This document shows, piece after piece, positions 28,856 to 37,329 of a stretch of 64,000 bases of DNA. The stretch lies in contig FOAY01000013.1 of the NCBI GenBank assembly GCA_900109485.1, positions 62,001 through 126,000 of the forward strand. The letters run 5' to 3'. Each line of letters begins with the position of its first letter. Within the stretch, counting starts at the first letter, position 1. The DNA comes from Kosakonia sacchari. GTDB lineage: Bacteria; Pseudomonadota; Gammaproteobacteria; Enterobacterales; Enterobacteriaceae. The notes beneath the pieces are model-generated. The model saw only the letters and a list, made by a program, of their open reading frames with translations. It was not told the DNA's origin and made no database searches. The translations under genes were made by a program, and so were the position numbers.

Positions 28856-28894
28856 AAAAAGCCAACTTAGTTATAGCTGTAGTTGGCTTTTTAA
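28856..28894. terminator. Strong hairpin terminator between the two HEPN-type genes
   Basis: AAAAAGCCAACT (28856-28867) pairs perfectly with AGTTGGCTTTTT (28881-28892) over a 13-base loop. The A and T flanks make it functional on both strands. It closes the three-gene operon to its left. Confidence 0.8.
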
Positions 28895-28996
28895 TATCAT
28901 GTCGGTTAAGAGTAGCCACATTTTGCATATGGGGTAGGAATGACATTATGCGGACTAAAGTTATTTTCTTTGAAAATTTATAGGAATGAGGTAACT

Positions 28997-30004
28997 ATGA
29001 AAGATACGTTAATATTTCATCTTTCCCTTACTATAGGGCGAACCGATGAAGACAATTGGGAGGTTTTTGAATTAGATGATATTACCTTCTGGGAAAGTAA
29101 TTTAGGGGTAATAAAATCAAAGAGTTATTATCATGATGGATGCTCAGTTAATGTTTGTGCGAATTGGGATATTTTAATCGAAAGGTTAAAAGAAAGTTAT
29201 AAAAAAACTAAGGATGCTTATTCTAAAACACCTATTGATTATTCAAGCTTTGTTGAACGTAAAGTAAAAATACCGGTCTCAGTAGAGATAAAAGAAGAGA
29301 ATAAACATAGTCACTATATATCTTATGCTAGATTCTTTGTTGATTATTATCTCTATGAATTGTTTGTTTTGATGAATTTAGCTAGACCTGGAGTATGCGA
29401 TTTTTTCAATTTATCTATTAATGATGATGATAGAGTAGTATTGTCATCATACAGTTTCCAGTACGCATGGATAGACTCTTTTAATGGCCACTTCCCTAGG
29501 TTAAAAGAACTTCCACTAAGCGATGTTATTTTTTGGTATGAAGGGATAAATATTGGTTATAAACAGAAAGCGAGCCTGCCGATTGAGAAAGCATTATTTT
29601 CTTTGATTCACTTCTGTCATTCTGATGATGATGTTAATGACATTATGTGGATATTTCATGCATTGGAAGCTATATTTAGCACAAGGGTTGGGGAAGGGTT
29701 TAGTAATTTGATAGAAAGAATATCTTTCCTGTTGAAATTAAATGAAAAAGAGAAGTCTATTCTAAAAAAGAATTTTAGGCTTTTATATAACTTGAGGAGT
29801 TCTTTAATCCATGGAGGATACGAAATATATCATCCTATGCGCTATGATTTGATGGATGACTCTCTAAATGATCAGTTTAGTGAAATTTATAAAAATCTAC
29901 AATTTGGAGTTTCAGTGATTATCTCATGCCTTCAAGTTATGATCTCGAATAATTGGTATGGAATAGATGTTGAAGAAAGCATAAAGGGAAAATCAACCCC
30001 TTAA
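28997..30004 (+). CDS. AT-rich HEPN-motif protein, candidate defence gene
   Basis: 335 residues from the ATG at 28997, preceded by GAGGTAACT; the frame is open to 28940. The C-terminal region LYNLRSSLIHGGYE holds an R-x4-H HEPN signature (Arg267, His272). The rest is aromatic and charged, with no recognised domain; the layout recalls ApeA-like HEPN proteins. The gene is far more AT-rich than everything around it, with codons such as AAA, TTA, ATA and GAT favoured, so it came from a different source. It stands alone between a terminator and a non-coding stretch. Confidence 0.65.
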   Translation: MKDTLIFHLSLTIGRTDEDNWEVFELDDITFWESNLGVIKSKSYYHDGCSVNVCANWDILIERLKESYKKTKDAYSKTPIDYSSFVERKVKIPVSVEIKEENKHSHYISYARFFVDYYLYELFVLMNLARPGVCDFFNLSINDDDRVVLSSYSFQYAWIDSFNGHFPRLKELPLSDVIFWYEGINIGYKQKASLPIEKALFSLIHFCHSDDDVNDIMWIFHALEAIFSTRVGEGFSNLIERISFLLKLNEKEKSILKKNFRLLYNLRSSLIHGGYEIYHPMRYDLMDDSLNDQFSEIYKNLQFGVSVIISCLQVMISNNWYGIDVEESIKGKSTP

Positions 30005-30447
30005 TCTTCAATTTTATTTTGTACCTATATTCTGGGTAATATCATATGTCCAATTACTCAATTTCTAACCACCTCCACTGTGTCATGGCCGGCCCCAGCG
30101 ACTTGCGCAATATCAGATAGCCTTCCTGCTCGGCCTTTTGCTGGATCTGTGAGTTGAACTCGCCGCGTGCCATGGCGATCTCCTCAAGGGACATAATCAG
30201 TATGCCGGAAGATCTCTGAAAGTGAATGGTCAGTTTTAGCGGGATACTTACAGATGGGCGAAGGATTATTCCACTGTTCGCTGTAAGCCTCTATGCAAGC
30301 GCGCCAATAAAGGCTTTTTGAAATCTGGAAAGCTGATCGCGTATTTGTCTCAACGTGAATAGAACCCACGACAGATGATGCTTCAATGGGTGACGTTTTA
30401 TTGTTCGATATCTATAATGAACGAATCGAACGATTCAGACGAAAAGG
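30005..30447. other. Accessory-region spacer with small minus-strand frames
   Basis: 443 bases without a clear gene. On the minus strand a 46-codon frame runs from an ATG at 30194 to a stop at 30054 (starts MSLEEIAMARGEFNSQ, ends AMTQWRWLEIE). Its GC-rich codons contrast with the AT-rich flank, like a fragment of a gene from elsewhere. It overlaps the end of a 61-codon minus frame (30369-30184, starts MGSIHVETNTRS). Neither is recognised. The right edge holds the promoter of the toxin-antitoxin pair. Confidence 0.4.
30390..30436 (+). promoter_or_regulatory. Promoter and operator of the toxin-antitoxin operon
   Basis: GTGACG (30390-30395) and TATAAT (30413-30418) are spaced by 17 bases. An inverted repeat GAATCG-AA-CGATTC (30423-30436) lies right after the -10 box, and GTTC (30403-30406) / GAAC (30419-30422) brackets it. 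This is the layout expected for autorepression by a Phd-type antitoxin. Confidence 0.65.
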
Positions 30448-30456
30448 GTGATGGTG

Positions 30457-30717
30457 ATGTACTCATTGACCGCGAACGAAGCAAAAACTCAGTTTGGCGA
30501 CATGCTGTTAAAAGTGCAGCGAGAACCCGTGCAGATCAGTCGCAACGGTAAGCCGGTGGCGGTGGTTGTCTCAGCAGAAGACTACCAGGAAATTGAAGCG
30601 ATGAAATTGCAATTGTTGCAGGCGAAAATTCAACGCGCTCGCAGTGACATGACTATTGGCAATACTGTTGATGGTGACGCGTTTTTCGCTGAATTGCTGG
30701 ATGCGGATAAAGACTAA
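30457..30717 (+). CDS. Phd/YefM-family antitoxin
   Basis: 86 residues from the ATG at 30457, which has AAGGG at proper distance; a GTG at 30448 and an ATG at 30451 are alternatives. The N-terminal part MYSLTANEAKTQFGDML...ISRNGKPVAVVVSAEDY is the Phd/YefM DNA-binding fold, and the variable C-terminal tail should bind the toxin. The stop TAA directly abuts the toxin ATG (TAAATG). It is expected to neutralise the toxin and repress the operon. Confidence 0.9.
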   Translation: MYSLTANEAKTQFGDMLLKVQREPVQISRNGKPVAVVVSAEDYQEIEAMKLQLLQAKIQRARSDMTIGNTVDGDAFFAELLDADKD

Positions 30718-31035
30718 ATGACAGCATACAAGCTCACGGAAGAGGCACAGCGTGATCTGCGAGAGATCCGCGATTACACGATCAGGAGCTTTGGCAAACA
30801 ACAGTCCCGGGATTACCTGGCAAATATGCGCCAGATGCTGGAAAAAATAGCGGGAATGCCAACGATGGGTCAAAAAAGGGAAGAAGAACTTGGTGCTGGT
30901 ATCTACAGTTTTCCCTGTGACAGCCATATGATTTATTACATTGCCGCTCGCCAGGGCATTGCTGTACTTGCTGTATTACATCAAAGCCGGGTTCCCGCTC
31001 ATCATTTGGCTGAAAGACTCTCGAAATCTCTCTGA
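30718..31035 (+). CDS. ParE/RelE-superfamily toxin
   Basis: 105 residues with the fold pattern of ParE toxins: YKLTEEAQRDLREIRDYTI at the N-terminus, MPTMGQKREEEL in the middle, and the strand pattern YSFPCDSHMIYYIAARQGIAVLAVLHQSR at the end. ParE members poison gyrase, RelE members cleave mRNA; the sequence alone favours ParE but does not settle it. It is coupled to the antitoxin with no spacing. It sits at the right side of the foreign blocks and could stabilise them. Confidence 0.88.
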   Translation: MTAYKLTEEAQRDLREIRDYTIRSFGKQQSRDYLANMRQMLEKIAGMPTMGQKREEELGAGIYSFPCDSHMIYYIAARQGIAVLAVLHQSRVPAHHLAERLSKSL

Positions 31036-31149
31036 ATCTATCCATTTTCCTCACTAACCCCTCGTATTTAGTGGCTTTTCTTTGGACGCTGTGACGGTTA
31101 AGGTCTACGCTGATACGCCAAAAAACCACCAACCGACAAGGCAAGCGCC

Positions 31150-33111
31150 ATGTTTAAACGCCTCCTTTCTGCCATTAGCGGCAAAAAAACGCCGGAAACC
31201 GAAACTCATTCCCCTGAACCACCGCAAAACGACGAGCTGATCGTGGCATACGACGCTTACGGGCGGGAGATGCAGATCCCGCGCAGCGAGTGGCGCGAGA
31301 AGGTGTTTTTGCCGTCGCTGGAAGAGAAATGCAACGACGCTGCCGAACTCTATCAGGCGATCATTAGCGGGCTGAACGATGGTTTTGCTGCGGATTTGCT
31401 CCCCGCCGCTGAACGTCTGGTGGAGATTGATTATATTCCCGAGCGCAGCCACACCATTCAGGGCATCGTGCTGATGAAAAATGGCGAGCTGGCGGCGGCG
31501 GAAAATACGCTGCGGGCGGGCATCGCCAAAGTGGGTGAAACCGGCACATTGCTGACCAATTTAGCCAAAGTGTTTGCCGAGCGCGGTGAAGAGCCGCGCG
31601 CGGAAGAGACTCTGTGGCAGGCGATTCAGGCCGATCCGAATCAGGACAACGGCCTGTTATGGTGGGTGAGCATTCAACAGGAGCGCGGCGGGGAAAACGC
31701 CTATGTAGCCGCGCTGAAAACCGCGTCTGCATTGCCCGGTAGCTGGCGCGCGCAGTTATGGTTGGCGCGCCATTATCTGGAACATCAGGATATTGCCGCT
31801 GCCCGCGCGCTCTACCAGGAAGTACTGAGTGCCGGTCTGTATGACGGTAGCGCGCTGATGATGATTTCCGGCGATCTCGGCAATAACGGGCAGATCCCGC
31901 TGATCGCCGAGCTGGTAGCGCCGGTGTATGACGAACATCGCCACGAGCCGATGACCGGGCTTAATCTGCTGCGTGCCTGGCAGGCGCTGGGCAATGTGGA
32001 GGAGGGCGAAAAGCTGCTGGCGCGGATGTATGCGCTGGGATATATGCCGCTGAAACAGCATCTTGATGAATTCGCCAAAGCCTTTCAGGAGATGCAGAAG
32101 CACGCTGCCATCTCCACGCCTGCTGATGCGTCCGAACTGAAGTTCAGCACACTGTCGCTCACTCAACCGATCTGGCATTACGGTCTGAGCAACGCCAATT
32201 GGCTGTTTGCGCAGAAGCCGGAAGAAGCGCCGTCTGTTGGCTTCTTTGCGCTGTCGAAACTCTACGACGGCCCTGAACGCAACGAATCACAGCGCGAGGA
32301 TGATATTGGCCGTCTGGCGCGGGCGATCCCGCTCTATTTTGCCGAAGCGGCGCACTACTGGAGCGACTACGCCAGCCGTTTTTATGTGCAGGTGGTGGAA
32401 GGCGGCGGGCCGGTACTGATTGGCGGTGAAATGGACGGCAATGCGCTGTTCGATATCGTCCCGCCAGCCATGAACTACTTTGTGACAGGCGCCGTGGGTT
32501 GCAGTGGAGAAGGGGAACAGCGCGAGTGGCACATCACGTTGAGCCTGTGGGACTGCGCAACGCGCACGAAAAAAGCCAGCGAAGCAGGCAGCAGCAAACA
32601 GGCTGAGCTGGGTGCGCTGGTGCTCGATCTTGAACAGCGCCTGCTCGCTGTAATCGGTCTCACGCGCCAGCAACCGCTGGATGGGTTTTATCTGCGCCCG
32701 TCTGCGGAGGCGATGGATATTTATCTGGGCGAACTGGCGCAGGCATTCACGCTGACGCTGGTGGTAAATAAAACCACGCCGCGCGAGGCGATGTGGGGCG
32801 AGCGGGCGATGCTCGACTGGCCGCTGCATATGGCGCTCCAGTGGCCGCAGGTTGAGGTGCCAAAACTGATGTATCTCTCCGGGCTGGGAAAAGCGTTTGA
32901 TTATCACTCGGAGGCGCTGGCCGAGTACCAAAGCCGTACGCTGGAGTTGCTGCGCGAAGCCGAACGCAATGGTAGCCCGGCTGCGCGTCTTGCGCCGCTG
33001 GTGTGGAAAATCTTCGGTATGGACGAGGAATTTGCCGCGCACCGGCAAAATCTGCCGGCAGATGCGGGCAGCGCGTATCGCGACTGGCTGGCGCGTGTCG
33101 CGGATAAGTAG
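31150..33111 (+). CDS. Large TPR-type protein paired with a SIR2 effector
   Basis: 653 residues, cytosolic by appearance. After a short basic head, residues about 60-310 form TPR-like helical repeats (for example GELAAAENTLRAGIAKVGETGTLL-type units, LLTNLAKVFAERGEEPRAEETL). The C-terminal half (about 330-650) is an unrecognised globular part rich in Trp and Tyr. Base composition resembles the host core genes. It ends 46 bases before the DUF4062-SIR2 gene, so the two form an operon. A sensor or scaffold role for the TPR part is inference. Confidence 0.7.
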   Translation: MFKRLLSAISGKKTPETETHSPEPPQNDELIVAYDAYGREMQIPRSEWREKVFLPSLEEKCNDAAELYQAIISGLNDGFAADLLPAAERLVEIDYIPERSHTIQGIVLMKNGELAAAENTLRAGIAKVGETGTLLTNLAKVFAERGEEPRAEETLWQAIQADPNQDNGLLWWVSIQQERGGENAYVAALKTASALPGSWRAQLWLARHYLEHQDIAAARALYQEVLSAGLYDGSALMMISGDLGNNGQIPLIAELVAPVYDEHRHEPMTGLNLLRAWQALGNVEEGEKLLARMYALGYMPLKQHLDEFAKAFQEMQKHAAISTPADASELKFSTLSLTQPIWHYGLSNANWLFAQKPEEAPSVGFFALSKLYDGPERNESQREDDIGRLARAIPLYFAEAAHYWSDYASRFYVQVVEGGGPVLIGGEMDGNALFDIVPPAMNYFVTGAVGCSGEGEQREWHITLSLWDCATRTKKASEAGSSKQAELGALVLDLEQRLLAVIGLTRQQPLDGFYLRPSAEAMDIYLGELAQAFTLTLVVNKTTPREAMWGERAMLDWPLHMALQWPQVEVPKLMYLSGLGKAFDYHSEALAEYQSRTLELLREAERNGSPAARLAPLVWKIFGMDEEFAAHRQNLPADAGSAYRDWLARVADK

Positions 33112-33157
33112 TTACTGGGTGCTGCGGGAAAGCGTTTATAAATCTAAGGGGCAATAA

Positions 33158-34435
33158 ATGGCCAATAAACTACGCGTGTTCATTAGCAGTACGATGAAGG
33201 ATCTGCGCAACGAGCGGCAGGAAGTGGTCGATCGGTTAAATTTTTTCGGCTTTGAGCCGGTGAATGCCGAAGAGTTTAGCCCAAACGGGCAGACCAGCTG
33301 GGAAGTGATTGAGCCGAAAATTCGCGATTGCCACCTGTTTGTCCTGCTTCTTGGCGACAGCTACGGCTGGGAACCTGACAGCGGTTATGGCGGTGGCGAA
33401 GGTAAATCTGTCACGCACCTTGAATATGACGCTGCTCGCGCGCTGAACATTCCCGTGTTGCCCTTTATGAAAAAGCTGGACTACGGAAGTAAAGAGGACA
33501 AGCTGCGCGATGCGTTTCGCACGGCGGTGGCCGCGTGGGATACGGGGCATTTTCGCGCTGAATTTGATTTAGCGAAGGATCTTGCTGATAAAGTGGCGAA
33601 GGCGCTGGTGGATTTTTGTACCCAGACGGCGCTGAAAGAGTTGCTGCGTCTGCGCGATGCTCAGTTAACGCCTCCGCATGCCGCTGTGCAATCGGCCGAA
33701 TCGCTGCCGGTGCATGACGATGATAAATGGGTGCTTCTCGGCGGCGCAGGGCTGTCGATATCTGCTGGCTATCCGACGGCGAATCTGATTATCAGTAGCC
33801 TGGCTGCACAGCTCTGGCCGGATGTTGCCGCCAGCGATATTTACACCCGCTACTCGTTTGACGAAGTGGCGGGGTATTACGAAAGCCAGCGCGGGCGCGA
33901 GGCGTTGCTGCAGGATGTTAAAGCGTTACTGGATACGCCGCAGAAGGTCTGGCCGACCGGGGCCCATTTTGAGGCAGTGAAGAAGTTCAAAACCATCCTC
34001 ACCACCAACTATGATGCACTCTTCGAGATCGCCTGCATGACGAGCGGCATTCCGTATGTGGTCATCACGCCGTCCGATCCGAAGCTGCCGGAAAAGGGCA
34101 AAGTCTCGATCATTAAGCTCAGCGGAACACTCTCCGAACTGGAAAGCCTGCGGCTGACGGCGAAAGATCTCCAGGAAGTGATGGCCAATGAGGCGTTCTT
34201 TAGGGTGATCAAACAGAGCCTCGCGGGCCGAAAAGTCGCGGTTGTCGGACACGCTTTGCGCGATGCCCATGTATTAAAGGCGCTGACCGAATCCGGCGTC
34301 TCCGGGCCGGGCGTCTACGTGAGCCCTAATCCTGGGCCTGCGGCGGATATCATCCTGCACCGAGTTAACCTGCAAGCGAAACCGCAGAAAGCGGATGCGT
34401 TTCTTGCCAGTTTCGATCCCGGCGGCGTGATGTAA
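33158..34435 (+). CDS. DUF4062-SIR2 fusion protein with altered catalytic site
   Basis: 425 residues. Residues 1-110 are a DUF4062 domain (KLRVFISSTMKDLRNERQ...LLLGDSYGWEP), a TIR-like fold seen in NLR-like defence proteins. Residues about 190-400 are a SIR2 domain: GGAGLS (195-200) and TTNYD (Asn284, Asp286) are intact NAD-binding motifs. The usual KLHG motif with the catalytic His reads KLSG, so position 322 is Ser. SIR2 defence effectors normally deplete NAD+; this change predicts lost or altered chemistry. It pairs with the TPR gene and ends at a clear terminator. Confidence 0.85.
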   Translation: MANKLRVFISSTMKDLRNERQEVVDRLNFFGFEPVNAEEFSPNGQTSWEVIEPKIRDCHLFVLLLGDSYGWEPDSGYGGGEGKSVTHLEYDAARALNIPVLPFMKKLDYGSKEDKLRDAFRTAVAAWDTGHFRAEFDLAKDLADKVAKALVDFCTQTALKELLRLRDAQLTPPHAAVQSAESLPVHDDDKWVLLGGAGLSISAGYPTANLIISSLAAQLWPDVAASDIYTRYSFDEVAGYYESQRGREALLQDVKALLDTPQKVWPTGAHFEAVKKFKTILTTNYDALFEIACMTSGIPYVVITPSDPKLPEKGKVSIIKLSGTLSELESLRLTAKDLQEVMANEAFFRVIKQSLAGRKVAVVGHALRDAHVLKALTESGVSGPGVYVSPNPGPAADIILHRVNLQAKPQKADAFLASFDPGGVM

Positions 34436-34462
34436 ACGCCATCGCGTGCAATGCGTCCCTTT

Positions 34463-34502
34463 ATCGTCAGCAATATCAACCGATTTGCTGGCGATTTTTT
34501 TT
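34463..34502 (+). terminator. Rho-independent terminator after the SIR2 gene
   Basis: ATCGTCAGCAA (34463-34473) pairs with TTGCTGGCGAT (34485-34495), one G-U pair, 11-base loop, followed by seven T. Confidence 0.85.
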
Positions 34503-34565
34503 GCAGCTTTTAAAAGGCGTGCAGAAACCCACGCGTCTGAGCGTGTACAAAAAACGGGGTAAATC

Positions 34566-34757
34566 TTAACGTTGTGCGGTGGGATCGATAGTCTGGCTGA
34601 TTTGTTGCGACTGGACTTTATCCTGATGATGATACCAGGCGCCAATGGTGGAATAGACGAAACGGCCGAAGAAAAAGACAAAGCTGATGAGAAGTACGAT
34701 ACGGGTCATGCGACTGTCAAATCGATGTCGTTTTCGCATACTGGTTGCCTGACTCAC
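34566..34757 (-). CDS. yfgG: Small inner-membrane protein YfgG
   Basis: 63 residues beginning MSQATSMRKRHRF, nearly the E. coli YfgG sequence, which is reported as a nickel and cobalt stress protein. It has a basic head, one transmembrane helix at about residues 18-37 (RIVLLISFVFFFGRFVYS) and a polar tail. The start is GTG with AAAGGA upstream. It lies next to yfgF as in E. coli, marking the right border of the variable region; yfgH and yfgI of E. coli are missing. Confidence 0.9.
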   Translation of the reverse strand: MSQATSMRKRHRFDSRMTRIVLLISFVFFFGRFVYSTIGAWYHHQDKVQSQQISQTIDPTAQR

Positions 34758-35100
34758 TGTGTTTCCTTTAGGAATACCCGATTAACGGGCGACAGGGTTA
34801 TTAAGGCACAGTATCCGGGGAAGGTCAATTAAGCGTGCAGCCCGTTAAAACATATCTTGGGGTTATATAAGAAAAATTAAATATTTACGCTGCGAATATA
34901 AAAACAAAAATACAGATTAATCACATAGAAATAAAATCTGCTGATACGTTTCTTTTGATTTATATCAACTTTCACTTACCGCGCAGAACTAAAATTTCTC
35001 CCTGTTACTAAACGGGCGCGTTCCCCTCGTGCCTTGTTAAGCCAGGCTGGATGCCTGTCTGAAATTTCAGCCCGGATCAGGCTACCTTCTTTGAGCGTCT
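34758..35100. other. Divergent yfgG/yfgF regulatory region
   Basis: 343 AT-rich bases without a gene. It carries the FNR-type promoter of yfgF (34955-34995) and must hold the yfgG promoter. Nothing else was identified. Confidence 0.6.
34955..34995 (+). promoter_or_regulatory. Class II FNR-dependent promoter of yfgF
   Basis: TTGATTTATATCAA (34955-34968) is a perfect match to the FNR consensus TTGAT-N4-ATCAA. TAAAAT (34990-34995) is a good -10 box; the implied start near 35002 places the FNR site centre at about -41, the classical activating position. This agrees with the known anaerobic role of E. coli YfgF. Confidence 0.8.
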
Positions 35101-37317
35101 ATGTCATTAATTAATAAGTATAATTACCTAAAGGATAAATGGTGGGCATTGCCGCTCGTTCTTCCCGTTATCTTTTATCCATTATTTAGTCTGGCTAATG
35201 TATTTACTTCGATTTACGGGCAGAACGTTATTCTTTATTACCTGCCAATGTCGCTCTTGATCAGTCTGATGATGTTTTATGGCTGGGCCGTGCTGCCAGG
35301 CATGATTGTTGCGTTAATCTGGCATAACTGGCATTGGGGGCCATTGGGAACGCTCCTGAAAAGTGCGCAAGAACTGATTCCTGTCCTGTTTAGCTGGGTC
35401 GGGTATCGAGTATTTGTCACTCGCCGACATCTGGTCACATATGGTACATCGTCACTGATTTATCAGCGCATTTTCTGGCAAGTATTATGCCCTGCAACGT
35501 TATATCTGCTGCTTCTGGAGCTGGGGAACTGGCTGAATCTCTTCGGCACGCAGTTGAGCGAGCCGGCGAAGATGGTGCTGGATATGTCGCTGTTGATCAC
35601 GTATCAGGGGCTACTGGCCGGCGCGGTAACGGGCGTCACATTAGGTTATTTACTGATCCGCATCATTCGCCACCCACGCTATGCGCGCTCATGGTTTTCC
35701 CAACTGCGCATGGAATTTGATCCTAAAGTGACCTGGCTGGAACTGTGTGTCTGGTTCTGTCTGGTGCTGGGGTTGCAGTACCAACTGTTAATGCCTTCCA
35801 CCAGTTGCAGCATTATCTTCAATACCAACTATACGCTCTCGTTGCTGCTGCCGGTAATGCTGTGGGGATCGATGCGCTACGGCTTCCGGTTTATGTCGTT
35901 TGTCTGGTCGCCGCTGCTAATTCTTACGATCCACTATTTTTATCGCAGTTTGTCCTGTTTTACTTCCAGAGATGTGCAGATCGCTATCATCTCTTCCCGT
36001 TACCTGACGTTTACATTCATGATCCTCGCGCTGGCAGGAATCGCAAGCCGGCGGCGATCGGTGCTTAACCGAACCCGTCGGCTGGCGTCTGTCGATCCAA
36101 TGACTCATTTGCCGAATCTGCGTGCACTAAGCCGCGAGCTGGCGAATACCCCGTGGTCGGTGCTTTATTTCCTGCGCATACCGGCGCTTGAACTTTTAGG
36201 CCGCAGCTATGGCGTGATGTTTCGCATCCAGTTTAAACAGCACCTGGCCAACTGGTTAAAGCCGTTGTTACAGAAAGGGGAGGCTGTTCACCAGCTTTCG
36301 GGCCACGATCTGGTGATTCGCCTGAATACCCACGCCTGGCAGACGCGTATTGATGAACTGGATGCGCGCATCAAACAGTTTCGTTTCATCTGGGATGAGA
36401 TGCAGGTGCAGTTACCCGTTGGCATCAGCTATTGCTATGTGCGTTCGCCCGTTCAGCATCTCTATCTGCTGCTTGGCGAGATGATCACCACGGCCGATAT
36501 TTCGCTGGTTACCAACCGGCCGGAAAACCTGCAAAACCGGGGCGTGGCAAACCTGCAACGCAGCCTGAAAAGCAAAGTCGAGATGATGAATCGCCTGCAA
36601 AAGGCGCTGGAAGGCGATCATTTTCTGCTGATGGCGCAGTTGGTTTCCGGCGTGCGCGGCGATAGCTACTATGAAATTCTGCTGCGCCTGGGCGAGGATC
36701 CGCAACATTGCATCCGACCGAGTGAGTTTTTACCGGTGGCGCAGGAGTTCGGTCTGTCGTCGCGGATTGATTTGTGGGTGATTGAAAATGTGCTGCGCTT
36801 TATGGCGCATAACCGCAAGACGTTGCCCGCGCAGCGTTTTTCAATCAACCTCTCGCCAGCCTCTGTCTGCCGTGCGCAGTTCGCGCAGGAGGTAAAAAAA
36901 CTGCTGCGGGATTACGCTATCGAAGCGTGGCAACTGATTTTTGAAATCAGCGAAAGCAGCATGATGCCGAATATACAGCAGGCCGGGCAAACGCTCGCCC
37001 AGCTACAACAAATGGGGTGCCGGGTTGCCATTGATGACTTTGGTACCGGTTATGCCAGCTACGCCCAGTTGAAAGATGTGAACGCTGATATGCTGAAAAT
37101 AGACGGCAGTTTTATCCGCAATATCGTTGCAAACAGCCTGGACTATCAGATTGTGGCCTCTATCTGCCATCTGGCGCGGATGAAGAAAATGCAGGTCGTC
37201 GCGGAGTATGTTGAAAGCGAAGAGATACGCAGCGCGGCTGTCGCGCTGGGTATCGATTATCTACAGGGTTATCTGATTGGTAAGCCCGCTCCGCTGGCGA
37301 CGCTGGTTGAAGAGTAA
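35101..37317 (+). CDS. yfgF: Cyclic-di-GMP phosphodiesterase YfgF (PdeA)
   Basis: 738 residues. The N-terminal MASE1-like sensor has about eight to ten transmembrane helices (to residue about 310). A degenerate GGDEF domain follows, in which the signature reads LSGHDL, so it cannot make c-di-GMP. The EAL domain begins EILLR and keeps INLSPAS, FEISESS, IDDFGTGYASY, LKIDGSF and the final YLQGYLIGKP, so hydrolysis to pGpG is expected. In E. coli it acts anaerobically and affects the cell surface and peroxide response. The upstream FNR box fits. It converges on ppx. Confidence 0.96.
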   Translation: MSLINKYNYLKDKWWALPLVLPVIFYPLFSLANVFTSIYGQNVILYYLPMSLLISLMMFYGWAVLPGMIVALIWHNWHWGPLGTLLKSAQELIPVLFSWVGYRVFVTRRHLVTYGTSSLIYQRIFWQVLCPATLYLLLLELGNWLNLFGTQLSEPAKMVLDMSLLITYQGLLAGAVTGVTLGYLLIRIIRHPRYARSWFSQLRMEFDPKVTWLELCVWFCLVLGLQYQLLMPSTSCSIIFNTNYTLSLLLPVMLWGSMRYGFRFMSFVWSPLLILTIHYFYRSLSCFTSRDVQIAIISSRYLTFTFMILALAGIASRRRSVLNRTRRLASVDPMTHLPNLRALSRELANTPWSVLYFLRIPALELLGRSYGVMFRIQFKQHLANWLKPLLQKGEAVHQLSGHDLVIRLNTHAWQTRIDELDARIKQFRFIWDEMQVQLPVGISYCYVRSPVQHLYLLLGEMITTADISLVTNRPENLQNRGVANLQRSLKSKVEMMNRLQKALEGDHFLLMAQLVSGVRGDSYYEILLRLGEDPQHCIRPSEFLPVAQEFGLSSRIDLWVIENVLRFMAHNRKTLPAQRFSINLSPASVCRAQFAQEVKKLLRDYAIEAWQLIFEISESSMMPNIQQAGQTLAQLQQMGCRVAIDDFGTGYASYAQLKDVNADMLKIDGSFIRNIVANSLDYQIVASICHLARMKKMQVVAEYVESEEIRSAAVALGIDYLQGYLIGKPAPLATLVEE

Positions 37318-37329
37318 GCGGAAGGCGGC

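Noticed and set aside
21297-31149. Search for an integrase, tRNA, attachment repeats or a CRISPR array in the accessory region
   Set aside because: No recombinase motif, tRNA cloverleaf, duplicated guaA end or regularly spaced repeats could be found by reading, so none is annotated.
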